From assembly GCA_036417435.1 (NCBI GenBank), contig CM070900.1, positions 119,304,315 to 119,368,314 on the forward strand: a stretch of DNA of 64,000 nt, read 5' to 3'. A program made the translations under genes and the position numbers. This DNA comes from Inia geoffrensis. Lineage: Eukaryota > Chordata > Mammalia > Artiodactyla > Iniidae. Positions 13,087 to 23,550 of the stretch are shown here, one piece after another. The notes under the pieces were generated by a model. That model did no database searches and was not told the DNA's origin. It saw only the letters and a list, made by a program, of their open reading frames with translations. The stretch's first letter is position 1, and each line of letters begins with the position of its first letter.

Positions 13087-13164
13087 TATTGGTTTGGCCA
13101 AAAAGTTCGTTCAGGTTTTTCTGTACCACAGCAAACTCAAATGAACTTTTTGGCCAACACAGTA
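13087..13164. mobile_element. Mariner-type MITE, about 74 bp, palindromic
   Basis: The element at 13089-13162 has inverted ends that share TGGCCAAAAAGTTC: it reads TTGGTTTGGCCAAAAAGTTC on the left and its near-complement, GAACTTTTTGGCCAACACAG, on the right. It is flanked by TA at 13087-13088 and 13163-13164, the target duplication expected of mariner/Tc1 transposons. The arms agree over most of about 30 bases, leaving a short loop. It resembles the short mariner-derived elements common in cetartiodactyl genomes, where related hairpins have been annotated as microRNA precursors. No transposase is encoded. Confidence 0.85.
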
Positions 13165-15089
13165 CAATGAATTATTGATACAATTAGTGATGTGACAAAT
13201 AGTTACTTACAGATACTGAAAAATTAAGAACTTTCGGAATGTTTCATTATCAATTTTATTATCACTGAAACTCTGAGAAACAGACAAGAATGTTATGATT
13301 CTTTGAATTTTTTATTACAGAATTTAACATAGCTGCTATTACATAATAAGGAGGCTGAGATACCATGTCTTATGTCTACTGTAAAGAGTCATCAAAAAAT
13401 ATTCAGTGAAAAATACCATTCATTCATTTATAAATGAAAACAAATTATTAACAAAAATCCCTCTCCTATTACGAAATAGAAGTCTCATATTAAATTATTA
13501 AGGATGTAAATTCCAATTGAGTAATTCAACCCCTATGTTCATCTGATCATTAAGTGAAATTTTAAAATACACACGTTGAATATTTATTCCCTTAACCCAG
13601 TTTCCCATGAAAGTAGACTGAACAAAACTTCGGTAAAAGGACTTTACTGAGAGATAAAACCTACAGTTACAAGAGTGAGAAATTAAAGCATCTCAAACCA
13701 ATCAGAGCTTAGGGTTACAGATAGAAACAGCATAAATTCCTCAAGTGCATTAATAAGAGTGTTAATGAGAGAGTCCTAATTTCACTCTTTGGCTCAAAAA
13801 CCCATGCATTCTAGCTATTGGGATTAGACTCATATATTGACTATTTGTCTCGTGTGCACACTCTATGGCTGAGGACTGCTGCCCAACTCTGCAAAATTGC
13901 CCATAAGCCAGCACTTTAGCTAAATCTTCAGTAGATTTTCGCAAATGGAATCCTTTGATCCAAGAAAATGTGTATTAATTATGCCACATTGTATGATACC
14001 AATGTATGTATGCATGTATGTATGTGTGTATGATACCACATTGATGAATCAAGCAATCTGTGAGCCTTTTACTGACTGTGCTGTCAGAGGTAAAATGAAT
14101 AACATAATTATGTATCATACTACCTCCAAGGTGGAAGAGATCTGATATAGTTAATCAGCCGCCATATGGCAGCTAGTCTCCCCAAAGGTAAAGCCCTATC
14201 TAGGACTCATATTCTCTCTCTGCATTGGTAGGTGGACTTTTTCTGAATCAGGGTAGTGGACGATGATACCATGTCTTCTAACTAACAAATTAAAATTTGA
14301 TTAAGTTTCTTCCTTATGATAAGAATATTGCTTATAGTTGAAAATTAAGTGGAATATATATTTTAATCATTTTAATGTACAGTCTTCATCTTGAAATTAT
14401 AGATTGTCATGTACTTGCTTTAATTTTTTTATGTTTATAGTGTTCTTCCAGCTTAAAAAGTGTATACATGAAATATACAGGCAGATATTCTGCTAAAATT
14501 AAAATTCATCATTTTATAAATATTTTTTCTAGTTGTCTTAATGGAAAAATATAAACTCTAAAATAATTGTATCAGGCCAATGAATAATAAATATATATAA
14601 TTTAATAGATAAAATTTATGAGGGTAGGCTTTAGAAAGGGAAATATGAAATGATATAGCAACAAATAATTTCAAGTATGAATATGTATGTCTAAAAAGTG
14701 AAGATAAAAGATAGAAAAATCATATTTATTGTGTTCCCTTTCAAGTGAATGTTTCACATGGCTCCATTAAATTCTCCTTGAAAAACCATCTCCTAGAGAA
14801 ATCCTCCTTGAAGACAAGCCCTGACATGAAGCCAAAAATATACATGTTCATGAAAAGTTGAATGAAAGCAGTAACAACATAGCCAAAATATGTATTTATG
14901 CATTGCAGTAGGTCTGGTTCATCTCATGTATATACCTAGATTAAAATATGAAACTTGCTAAAAAAAATGTTATCAGGATTATGCAAAATATGTCAGTAAA
15001 CAGTTGACAATTAATGTAATCACCTGTACAATGATTGTGTTAAAGTGTTGAACCTCATATTTAAAATGGACTGTAAGTTTTAATAGGAA
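13165..15089. other. No recognisable gene
   Basis: AT-rich DNA. A short TATG-rich tract lies at about 14002-14032. Short frames here (60-66 codons) show no family features. Confidence 0.55.
14002..14032. repeat. (TATG)n imperfect tetranucleotide repeat
   Basis: About seven TATG-type units with one TGCA and one TGTG variant. Confidence 0.7.
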
Positions 15090-15700
15090 TATTATGTCTT
15101 ATGACTAAAAGTAGCAGGGAGTGTAAATTGCTACAGTTACTTTGTAAACAGCTTGGCATTATCTATTTAAACAGGACATAGGCATACCTTATGACTTTCT
15201 AACTGTATTCCTAGGTGAACACCCCTCAGGAACTTTATATGTGTACCAGGATGCATATGCTAAAATGTTCAATTACAATTAAATCATAATAAATTGGTAA
15301 CGGCCTACAAATCCACTAGCAGAAATATTTATAAATAAATGATGGCATATAATCACACATTGGAATTCTTAAAGCAAGGAAAATGAGTTAATTGCAGCTA
15401 TAAGCAACAACACAGATACACTTCACAAATATGTTTCTATGAAAAATACAGTCAAAAAACAGTAAATATGGTATACTTCTACTCTCAAGTTTGAAATCTA
15501 GAAAACAATCTTATATTTTAAGAATGCATATTTTTATATAACAATTACAAATAATAAACTTACTATCATGTATGTCAGGATTGAGGTCACCTACTAAAGT
15601 GCAGGGAGTACTTTGTTGTGAAATGACCAATAGGGAGCTTCTGAGTTCTGGAAATATCTAATTTCCTTACGAAGGCAATAGTTAAATGGACATTTGCTTT
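15090..15700 (+). mobile_element. Old L1 3' fragment
   Basis: Decayed sequence has the order typical of the end of ORF2 into the 3' UTR: a 'gtgtaaattg.tacagttactttgtaaacagcttggca' segment (equivalent to the NVNW..YSHY..VW.FLKKL region), then the 'ctaactgtattcctag' segment, the 'cctacaaatccactag' segment, and 'gatggcatataatcacacattggaattctt'. Frames are destroyed. Ends are approximate. Confidence 0.55.
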
Positions 15701-16284
15701 TAAGAATCCCTCAAACTTTACTATTTTATGCACTTTTCTCTATGCAAAATATATCTTGTGGTGGAGGATGGAGTCACCAAAATAATAACAGCATAGGTGG
15801 ATAAACAGCTAGACAGAGAGAAATGAAAGAGAGAGAGAGATCCTAACTCTTGGATAATATTGGCTGTGGGTTATATCAGGTTTATTTTGTACATCACAGA
15901 AGTATGTGAACAGTTCCCTTCTTCCTGTCATTTAACAAAATTTTATCAAATTATGGGTCTTTATCCCTGCCTTCACTGTCATCTTTCTGGCTAATATTTC
16001 TGATATCCCTCAAAAATATCCTTGCTTTATTTTTAACATTTCAGGCTGCTCCTGATAAAATAAAATCTTTCAAACCTAGTTTTATGGTAATAAAAAGACA
16101 TTAAAATAATAACAAAAGTAGAATGAAAGGGAAGAAGAAATTGGTAGCACCCATGTCTCCTTAGATCACCTCACTTAATAGTAGGATCACTGAGCATCCT
16201 CTTCCAGAAATGTGACACTAACTTTAGAAGAACAAATTTCCTGTCTGACGATATGAGGTGATACATTTGTTAAGATTTGCAGAG
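15701..16284. other. No recognisable gene; short GA repeat
   Basis: A short (GA)n run lies at 15829-15840. Nothing else is recognisable. Confidence 0.5.
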
Positions 16285-16438
16285 ATATAGCTAAGCAAAT
16301 ATTTAATTTCTCTGGGACTCAGTTATGAATCTGTAAAACAGGATAATAAGATAGCCACTTTTTAGGGTTGTCATGAGGTTTATGGAGGTGAACATACGAA
16401 AAGCTTTTAGAACCTTTCCTGGCCCATAAAGGAGAGGT
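16285..16438 (+). repeat. MIR SINE, decayed
   Basis: 'tttaatttctctgggactcagttatgaatctgtaaaacaggataataa' corresponds to the MIR TTTCCTCATCTGTAAAATGGGGATAATA block. It is followed by 'ttagggttgtcatgaggttta' and 'gaacctttcctggcccataaa', which match GGGTTGTTGTGAGGATTAAA and GTGCCTGGCACATAG. Confidence 0.75.
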
Positions 16439-16640
16439 CATCATGACACTTGCCTACAACCAAAACCTCGGTGTACTCAGGACTTAGTGCAATAATTATC
16501 AAAATTTGACAATCTTATTTTAACTCTACACCCACAAATCTTAATCCCTTCACTAGAGTGTTCCAAAGAAAAACCCAAATGTCATAGTTTTTTTATCCAT
16601 AAATAAATTAGCATGTAAGTACACATCTCTACAGTGGATC

Positions 16641-16889
16641 AAATCTCTCTTCCTTGGGCTTCCCTGGTGGTGCAGTGGTTGAGAGTCCACCTGTCAATGC
16701 AGGGGACACGGGTTCATGCCCCGGTCCAGGAAGATCCCACATGGCGTGGAGCGGCTAGGCCCGTGAGCCATGGCCGGTGAGCCTGCGTGTCTGGAGCCTG
16801 TGCTCCGCAATGGGAGAGGCCACAACAGTGAGAGGCCTGCGTACAGCAAAAAAAACAAAAAAACAGCAAAAAAAAAAATCTCTCTTCCT
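16641..16889 (+). mobile_element. CHR-family SINE (plus) with target-site duplication
   Basis: The element is 16656-16875, with an intact head (GGGCTTCCCTGGTGGTGCAGTGG) and an A-rich tail broken by C. The B box reads GGTTCATGCCC, a CpG-to-CpA decay. AAATCTCTCTTCCT is duplicated at 16641-16654 and 16876-16889. A 63-codon frame starting at 16777 is SINE body read through the tail. Confidence 0.95.
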
Positions 16890-17055
16890 CACTACTTCTC
16901 TCTCTCTCTCCTACAATAGCATTATCATAATTAACATTAAGACCTTAATAACATGTAATATAAAGTAAGCATTCTATCTGAAATTTTTCAAAACGTGATT
17001 TTCTTTCACCTAGAGCAATATGCAAATATGTTCTATAAACTTGATTTTTTTTTTT

Positions 17056-17210
17056 CCTCACTCCCCACCCCACCTCAACCCTAGCCAACTGTTGCTCTGA
17101 TTTCTGTCTGTATAGATTTGCCTATTCTGGACAATTCATATAAGTGAAATAATTCACTATGTGCTCTTTTATGACTGGCTTCTTTCACTTAGCATAACGG
17201 GTTTTTTTCA
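17056..17210 (-). other. Candidate 3'-transduced segment of L1 copy 1
   Basis: Read on the minus strand, this lies downstream of the normal L1 end yet inside the target duplication. It contains the blocks 'atgctaagtgaaagaagccagtc' and 'attgtccagaataggcaaatc', which are typical of the 3' UTR of old mammalian L1s, and not of the cetacean L1 that precedes it. It ends at a second A tail. No AATAAA is visible just before that tail, which is a weak point. Confidence 0.65.
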
Positions 17211-17639
17211 GTTTGTTTTGGTTTTTTTGTTTGTTTTTTGTTTAGCAAATATGTATTTTTTATATTCTTTTTTTAAAAAATCTTTATTGGAGTATAATTG
17301 CTTTACAATGGCGTGTTAGCTTCTGCTTTATAACAAAGTGAATCAGTTATACATATACATATGTTCCCATATCTCTTCCCTCTTGGTCTCCCTCCCTACC
17401 ACCCTCCCTATCCCACCCCTCCAGGCGGTCACAAAGCACGGAGCTGATCTCCCTGTGCTTTGTGACTGCTTCCCACTAGCTATCTGCATTACGTTTGGTA
17501 CTGTATATATGTCCATGCCTCTCTCTCGCTTTGTCACAGCTTACGTTTCCCCCTCCCCATATCCTCAAGTCCATTCTCTAGTAGGTCTTTATCTTTATTC
17601 CTGTCTTACCCCTAGGTTATTCATGACATTTCTTTTTTC

Positions 17640-20535
17640 TTAAATTCCATATATATGTGTTAGTATACGGTATTTGTCTTTCACTTTCTGACTTACTTCA
17701 CTCTGTATGACAGATTCTAGTTCTATCCACCTCATTACAAATAGCTCAATTTCGTTTCTTTTTATTGCTGAGTAATATTCCATTGTATATATGTGCCACA
17801 TCTTCTTTATCCATTCATCCGATGATGGACACTTAGGTTGCTTCCATCTCCGGGCTATTGTAAATAGAGCTGCAATGAACATTTTGGTACATGACTCTTT
17901 TTGAATTATGGTTTTCTCAGGGTGTATATGCCCAGTAGTGGTATTGCTGGGTCACATGGTACTTCTATTTGTAGTTTTTTAAGAAACCTCCATACTGTTC
18001 TCCACAGTGGCTGTATCAATTTACATTCCACCAACAGTGCAAGAGGGCTCCCTTTTCTTCACACCATCTCCAGCATTTATTGTTTTTAGATTTTTTGATG
18101 ATGGCCATTCTGACTGGTGTGAGATGATATCTCATTGTAGTTTTGATTTGCATTTCTTTAATGATTAATGATGTTGAGCATTCTTTCATGTGTTTGTTGG
18201 CACTCTGTATATCTTCTTTGGAGAAATGTCTGTTTAGGTCTTCTCCCCATTTTTGGATTGTGTTGTTTGTTTTTTTGTTATTGAGCTGCATGAGCTGCTT
18301 AAAAATTTTGGAGATTAATCCTTTGGCAGTTGCTTCATTTGCAAATATTTTCTCCCATTCTGAGGGTTGTCTTTTGGTCTTGTTTATGGTTCTCTTTGCT
18401 GTGCAAAAGCTTTGAAGTTTCATTAGGTCCCATTTGTTTATTTTTGTTTTTATTTCCAATTCTCTAGGAGGTGGCTCAAAAGGATCTTGCTATGATTTAT
18501 GTCATAGAGTGTTCTGCCTAGGTTTTGCTCTAAGAGTTTGATAGTTTCTGGCCATACATTTAGGTCTTTAATCCATTTTGAGCTTATTTTTGTGTATGGT
18601 GTTAGGGAGTGATCTAATTTCATACTTTTACAGGTACCTGTCCAGTTTGCCAGGCACCACTTATTGAAGAGGCTGTCCTTTCTCCACTGTACATTACTGC
18701 CTCCTTTATCAAAGATAAGGCGACCATATGTGCGTGGTTTTATCTCTGGGCTTTCTATCCTGTTCCATTGATCTACCTTTCTGTTTTTGTGCCAGTACTT
18801 TTTTTGCTTATATTGAAGAATCCTTGCATTCCTGGGATAAAACCCACTTGATCATGGTGCATGATCCTTTTAATGTGCTGCTGGATTCTGTTTGCTAGTA
18901 TTTTGTTGAGGATTTTTTTCATCTATGTTCATCAGTGATAATGGCCTGTGGTTTTCTTTTTTTGTGACATCCTTGTCTTGTTTTGGTATCAGGGTGATGG
19001 TGACCTCGTACAATGAGTTTGTGAGTGTTCCTCCCTCTGCTATATTTTGGAAGAGTTTGAGAAGGATGGGTGTTAGCTCTTTTCTAAATGTTTGGTAGAA
19101 TTCGCCTGTAAAGCCATCTGGTCCTGGGCTTTTGTTCGGTGGAAGATTTTTAACCACATTTTCAGTTTCAGTGCTTGTGATTGGTCTGTTCATATTTTCT
19201 ATTTCTTCCTGATTCAGTCTTGGAAGGTTGTCCTTTTCTAAGAATTTGTCCATTTCTTCCAGGTTGTCCATTTTATTGGCATAGAGTTGCTTGTAGTAAT
19301 CTCTCATTATCTTTTGTATTTCTGCAGTGTCAGTTGTTACTTCTCCTTTTTCATTTCTAATTGTATTGATTTGAGTCTTCTCCTTTTTTTTCTTGATGAG
19401 TCTGGCTAATAGTTTATCAATTTTGTTTATCTTCTGAAAGAATCAGCTTTTAGTTTTATTAATCTTTGCTATCGTTTCCTTCATTTCTTTTTCATTTATT
19501 TCTGATCTGATCTTTATGATTTCTTTCCTTCTGTTAACTCCGGGGTTTTTTTTGTTCTTCTTTCTCTAATTGCTTTAGGTGCAAGGTTAGGTTGTTTATT
19601 CGAGATGTTTCCTAATTCTTAAGGTAGGATTGTATTGCTATAAACTTCTGTCTTAGAACTGCTTTTGCTGCATCCCATAGGTTTTGGATCATCGTGTCTC
19701 AATTGTCATTTGTTTCTAGGTATTCTTTTATTTCCTCTTTGATTTCTTCAGTGATCACTTCGTTTTTAAGTAATGTATAGTTTAGCCTCCATGTGTTTGT
19801 ATATTTTACAGATCTTTTCTTGTAATTGATATCTAGTCTCACACCATTGTGGTCAGAAAAGATACTTGATACAATTTCAATTTTCTTAAATTTACCAAGG
19901 CTTGACTTGTGACCCAAGATATGATCTATCCTGGAGAATGTTCCATGAGCACTTGAGAAAAATATGTATTCTGTTGTTTTCAGATGGAATGTCCTATAAA
20001 TACCAATTAAGTCCATCTTGTTTAATGTATCATTTAAAGCTTGTGTTTCCTTATTTATTTGCATTTTGGATTATCTGTTCATTGGTGAAAGTGGGGTGTT
20101 AAAGTCCCCTACTATGAATGTGTTACTGTCGATTTCCCCTTTTATGGCTGTTAGTATTTGCCTTATGTATTGAGGTGCTCCTATGTTAGGTGTGTAAATA
20201 TTTACAATTCTTATATCTTCTTCTTGGATCGATCCTTTGATCATTATGTAGTGTCCTTCTTTGTCTCTTCTAATAGTCTTTATTTTAAAGTCTATTTTAT
20301 CTGATATGAGAATTGCTACTCCAGCTTTCTTTCGGTTTCCATTTGCATGAAATATCTTTTTCCATCCCCTTACTTTCAGTCTGTATGTGTCTCTAGGTCT
20401 GAAGTGGGTCTCTTGTAGACAGCAAATATATGGGTCTTGTTTTTGTATCCATTCAGCCAATCTGTGTCTTTTGGTGGGAGCATTTAGTTCATTTACATTT
20501 AAGGTAATTATCGAAATGTATGTTCTTATTCCCAT
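17640..20535 (-). pseudogene. L1 copy 1 ORF2 (endonuclease/reverse transcriptase), disrupted
   Basis: ORF2 begins with MGIRTYISIITLNVNELNAP at 20535 and ends after YRILTHIYGI at 17640. The apurinic-type endonuclease domain is readable at 20071-20535 (QETHF, GDFNTPLSPM) and, after a frameshift, at 19699-20064 (FSRIDHILGHK, SDHNGVRLDIN), so all visible active-site motifs survive. The segment before the polymerase ([21 protein letters not shown]) is at 18870-19307. About 916 bases present in copy 2 (25512-26431) are missing at the junction near 18799-18803. They include the FADD polymerase motif. The C-terminal segment [19 protein letters not shown] is at 18016-18459. Total length is about 2.9 kb against about 3.8 kb in copy 2. 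Confidence 0.9.
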
Positions 20536-20594
20536 TTTTTTTAATTGTTTTGGGTTCATTATTGTAGGTCTTTTCCTTCTCTTGTGTTTCTTGC

Positions 20595-21482
20595 CTAGAG
20601 AAGTTCCTTTAGCATTTGTTGTAAAGCTGGTTTGGTGGTGCTGAACTCTCTCAGCTTTTGCTTGTCTGTACAGGTTTTAATTTCTCCATCAAATCTGAAT
20701 GAGACACTTGCTGGGTAGAGTAATCTTGGTTGCAGGTTTTTATCCTTGATCACTTTAATTATGTCCTTCCAGTCCCTTCTGGTTTGCAGAGTTTCTGCTG
20801 AAAGATCAGCTGTTAACCTTATGGGTATTCCTTTGTGTGTTATTTGTTGTTTTTCCCTTGCTGCTTTTAATATGTTTTCTTTGTATTTAATTTTTGATGG
20901 TTTGATTAATTTGTGTCTCGGTCTAATTATCCATGGATTTATCCTCTATGGGACTCTCTGTTTCTTGGACTTGATTAACTATTTCATTTCACATATTAAG
21001 GAAGTTTTCAACTATAATCTCTTCGAATATTTTCTCAGTCCCTTTCTCTTTCTCTTCTTCTGGAACTCCAATAATTCGAATGTTGGTGCATTTAATGTTG
21101 TCCCAGAAGTCTCTGAGACTGTCGTCAGTTCTTTTCATTATTTTTTCTTTATTCTGCTCTGCAGTAGTTATTTCCACCATTTTACCTTCCAGGTCACTTA
21201 TCCGTTCTTCTGCCTCAGTTTTCTGCTATTGATTCCATCTAGAGTATTTTTAATTTCAATTACTGTGTTGTTCATCCTTGTTTGTTTCATCTTTAGTTCT
21301 TCTAGGCCCTTGTTAAATGTTTCTTGCTTTTTCTCCATTCTATTTCCAGGATTTTGGATCATCTTTACTATCATTATTCTGAATTCTTTTTCAGGTAAAC
21401 TGCCTATTTCCTCTTCATTTGTTAGGTCTGGTGGGTTTTTATCTTGCTCCTTCATCTGCTGTGTGTTTTTCTGTCTTCTCAT
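20595..21482 (-). pseudogene. L1 copy 1 ORF1 (RNA-binding chaperone), disrupted
   Basis: The start is placed at 21482 (MRRQKNTQQMKEQDKNPPDL), matching the start at the same place in copy 3. The stop TAG is read at 20595-20597 after KGTSL. Length is 888 bases, the same as copy 3 once its SINE and duplication are removed, so about 295 residues is probably the family's size. A coiled-coil-forming N-terminal half (ITEAEERISDLE-like heptads) leads to the RNA recognition motif (NIRIIGVPEEEK at about 21060). Frameshifts and a stop after EEIIVENFLNM end the open frame. ORF1p coats L1 RNA as a trimer in the cytoplasm. The long antisense frame over this region is a shadow. Confidence 0.88.
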
Positions 21483-21999
21483 TTTGCTTATTTTACTGTG
21501 TTTGGGGTCTCCTTTTTGCAGGCTGCATGTTCGTAGTTCCCATTGTTTTTGGTGTCTGTCCTCAGTGGCTAAGGTTGGTTCAGTGTGTTGTTTAGGCTTC
21601 CTGGTGGACGGGATTAGTGCCTGTGTTCTAGTGTATGAGGCTCGATCTTGTCGTTCTGGTGGGCAGGTCCACATCTGGTGGTGTTTTGGGGTGTCTGTGG
21701 ACTTATTCTGATTTTCGGCAGCCTCTCTGCTAATGGGTGGGGTTGTGTTCCTGTCGTGCTAGTTGTTTGGCATAGGATGTCCAGCACTGTAGCTTGCTGG
21801 TCGTTGAGTGAAGCTTGGTGCTGGTGTTGAGTTGGAGATCTCTGGGAGATTTTTGCCATTTGATATTATGTGGAGCTGGGAGGTCTCTTGTGGACCAGTG
21901 TCCTGAACTTGGCCCTCCCACCTCAGAGGCACAGAACTGACTCCTGGCTGCTGCACCAAGAGCCTTTCATCCCCATGGCTCAGAATAAAAGGGAGAAAA

Positions 22000-22126
22000 A
22001 GTAGAAAGAAAGAATTAGTAGAAGTAGAAAGGAAGAAAGAAAGAAAGAAGGGAGGGAGGGAAGGAGGGAGGGAGGCAGGAAGGAAGGAAGAAAGCAGGGA
22101 AGGAAAGAAAAAAGAAAGAAAGAAGA
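22000..22126. repeat. GA-rich low-complexity tract in L1 5' UTR
   Basis: AAAG, GGAA and GGGA units with imperfect periodicity. Shorter, differently composed versions lie at the same place in copy 2 (about 29820-29945) and copy 3 (about 44706-44760), so this is a part of the element that expands and contracts. Confidence 0.8.
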
Positions 22127-23516
22127 TAAAGTATGATAAAATATAATAAAGTTATTAAAATAAAAAATAATTATTAAGAGAAGAAAAGAAAAAAATTTTT
22201 TTTAAAAAAAGGACAGATAGAACCCAAGGGCAAATGGTGGAAGCAAAGCTATACAGACAAAATCTCACACAGAATCATACACATACACAATCACAAAAAT
22301 AGGAAAACAGGAAAAAATCATAAATCTTGCTCTCAAAGTCCTCCTCCTTTATTTGGGATGATTCGTTGTCTATTCATGTATTTCACAGGTGCAAGGTACA
22401 TCAAGTTGACTGTGGAGCTTTAATCTGCTGCTTCTGAGGCTGCTAGGAGAGATTTCCCTTTCTCTTCTTTGTTCTCACAGCTTCCAGTGGCTCAGTTTTG
22501 GATTTGGCCCCGCCTCTGCGTGTAGGTTGCCATAGGGCGTCTGTTCTTTGCTCAGACAGGACGGGGTTAAAGGAGCTGCTGATTCGGTGGCTCTGGCTCA
22601 CTCAGGCTGGGGGAAGGAGGGGCACGGAGTGAGAGGTGGGCCTGTGGCAGCAGAGGCGGCATGGCATTTCACCATCCTGAGGCGCGCCGTGCGTTCTCCC
22701 AGGGGAGTTGTCCCTGGATCCCGGGACCCTGACAGTGGCGGGCTGCACAGGCTCCCCAGAAGTGGGTTGTGGATAGTGATCTGTGCTCGCACACACGCTT
22801 CTTGGTGGCAGCGGCAGCAGCCTTAGCGTCTCATGCCTGTACCTGGGGTCTGTGCTTTTAGCTGCAGCTCGTACCTGTCTCTCGAGCTCCTTTAAGCAGA
22901 GCTCTTAATCCCCTCTCCTCGCGCACCAGGAAACAAAGACGGAAGAAAAAGTCTCTTGCCTCTTCGGCAGGTCCAGACTTTTCCCTGGACTCCCTCCCAG
23001 CTAGCCGTGGCGCACAAACCCACTGCCGGCTGTGTTCACACCGCCAACCACAGTCCTCTCCCGGTACTCCAACCGAAGCCTGAGCCTCAACTCCCAGCCC
23101 CACCAGCCCCGGCAGGTGAGCAGATAAGCCTCTTGGGCTGGTGAGTGCTGGTCTGCCCTGATCCTCTGTGCGGGAATCTCTCCGCTTTGCCCTCCGCACC
23201 CCTGTTGCCGTGCTCTCCTCCATGGCTCCGAAGCTTTCCCCTTCCGCCACCCACAGTCTCTGCCTGCGAAGGGGCTTCCTAGTGTTTGGAAACCTTTCCT
23301 CCTTCACAGCTCCCTCCCACTGGTGCAGGTCCCTTCCCTATTCTTTGTCTCTGTTTTTTCTTTAGCCTTACCCAGGTACGTGGGGGGTTTCTTGTATTTT
23401 GGGAGGTCTGAGGTCTTCTGCCAGCATTCAGTATGTGTTCTCTAGGAGCTGTTCCACGTGTATATGTATTTCTGGTGTATCTGTGGGGAGGAAGGTGATC
23501 TCCACGTCTTACTCTT

Positions 23517-23526
23517 CCGCCATCTT
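23517..23526 (-). promoter_or_regulatory. YY1-type motif at the L1 copy 1 start
   Basis: The minus strand reads AAGATGGCGG about ten bases from the element's first base. AAGATGGC is the core YY1 recognition sequence, and human L1 has a YY1 site at the same distance from its start, which fixes the initiation point. In copy 2 the matching ten bases are AAGATGACGG (31305-31314) and in copy 3 AAGGTGGTGG (46183-46192), both broken. Confidence 0.6.
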
Positions 23527-23550
23527 CCCGGAGGCCCTATAAACTTGATT

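Larger units (their letters stand above)
21483..23536 (-). promoter_or_regulatory. L1 copy 1 5' UTR and internal promoter region
   Basis: About 2.05 kb upstream of ORF1. The distal kilobase (about 22480-23536) is GC- and CpG-rich, unlike the surrounding AT-rich DNA, and is shared with copies 2 and 3. The proximal part holds a purine-rich tract (about 22000-22126, AAGG/GGGA units). In other mammalian L1s the 5' UTR carries the internal RNA polymerase II promoter; that role is inferred here from position and composition. Confidence 0.75.
17033..23550 (-). mobile_element. Near full-length cetacean L1 (copy 1, minus) with extra 3' sequence
   Basis: The 14-base perfect duplication CTATAAACTTGATT lies at 17033-17046 and 23537-23550, so the inserted unit is 17047-23536. 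On the minus strand it has, in order: a 5' end reading GGGCCTCCGGGAAGATGGCG, a GC-rich 5' UTR, ORF1, ORF2, a 3' UTR with AATAAA at 17283-17288, an A-rich stretch, about 155 bases of unrelated sequence resembling an ancient L1 3' UTR, and a terminal A tail (T run at 17045-17055). L1 moves by target-primed reverse transcription. The extra 3' segment inside the duplication fits a 3' transduction. ORF2 has an internal deletion of about 0.9 kb. Confidence 0.93.

Noticed and set aside
14002..14032. Short repeat arrays as CRISPR
   Set aside because: Repeats are simple tetra- and dinucleotides without spacers, and the DNA is mammalian.
20746..21711. The longest open frame in the window, 321 codons on the plus strand
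   Set aside because: It is antisense to L1 ORF1. Frames of the same register recur antisense to ORF1 in the other copies (203 codons at 43795-44406, shorter in copy 2), are rich in Phe, Ser, Leu and Cys, and follow from the Lys/Glu-rich sense coding, which yields few antisense stops. No domain is recognisable.
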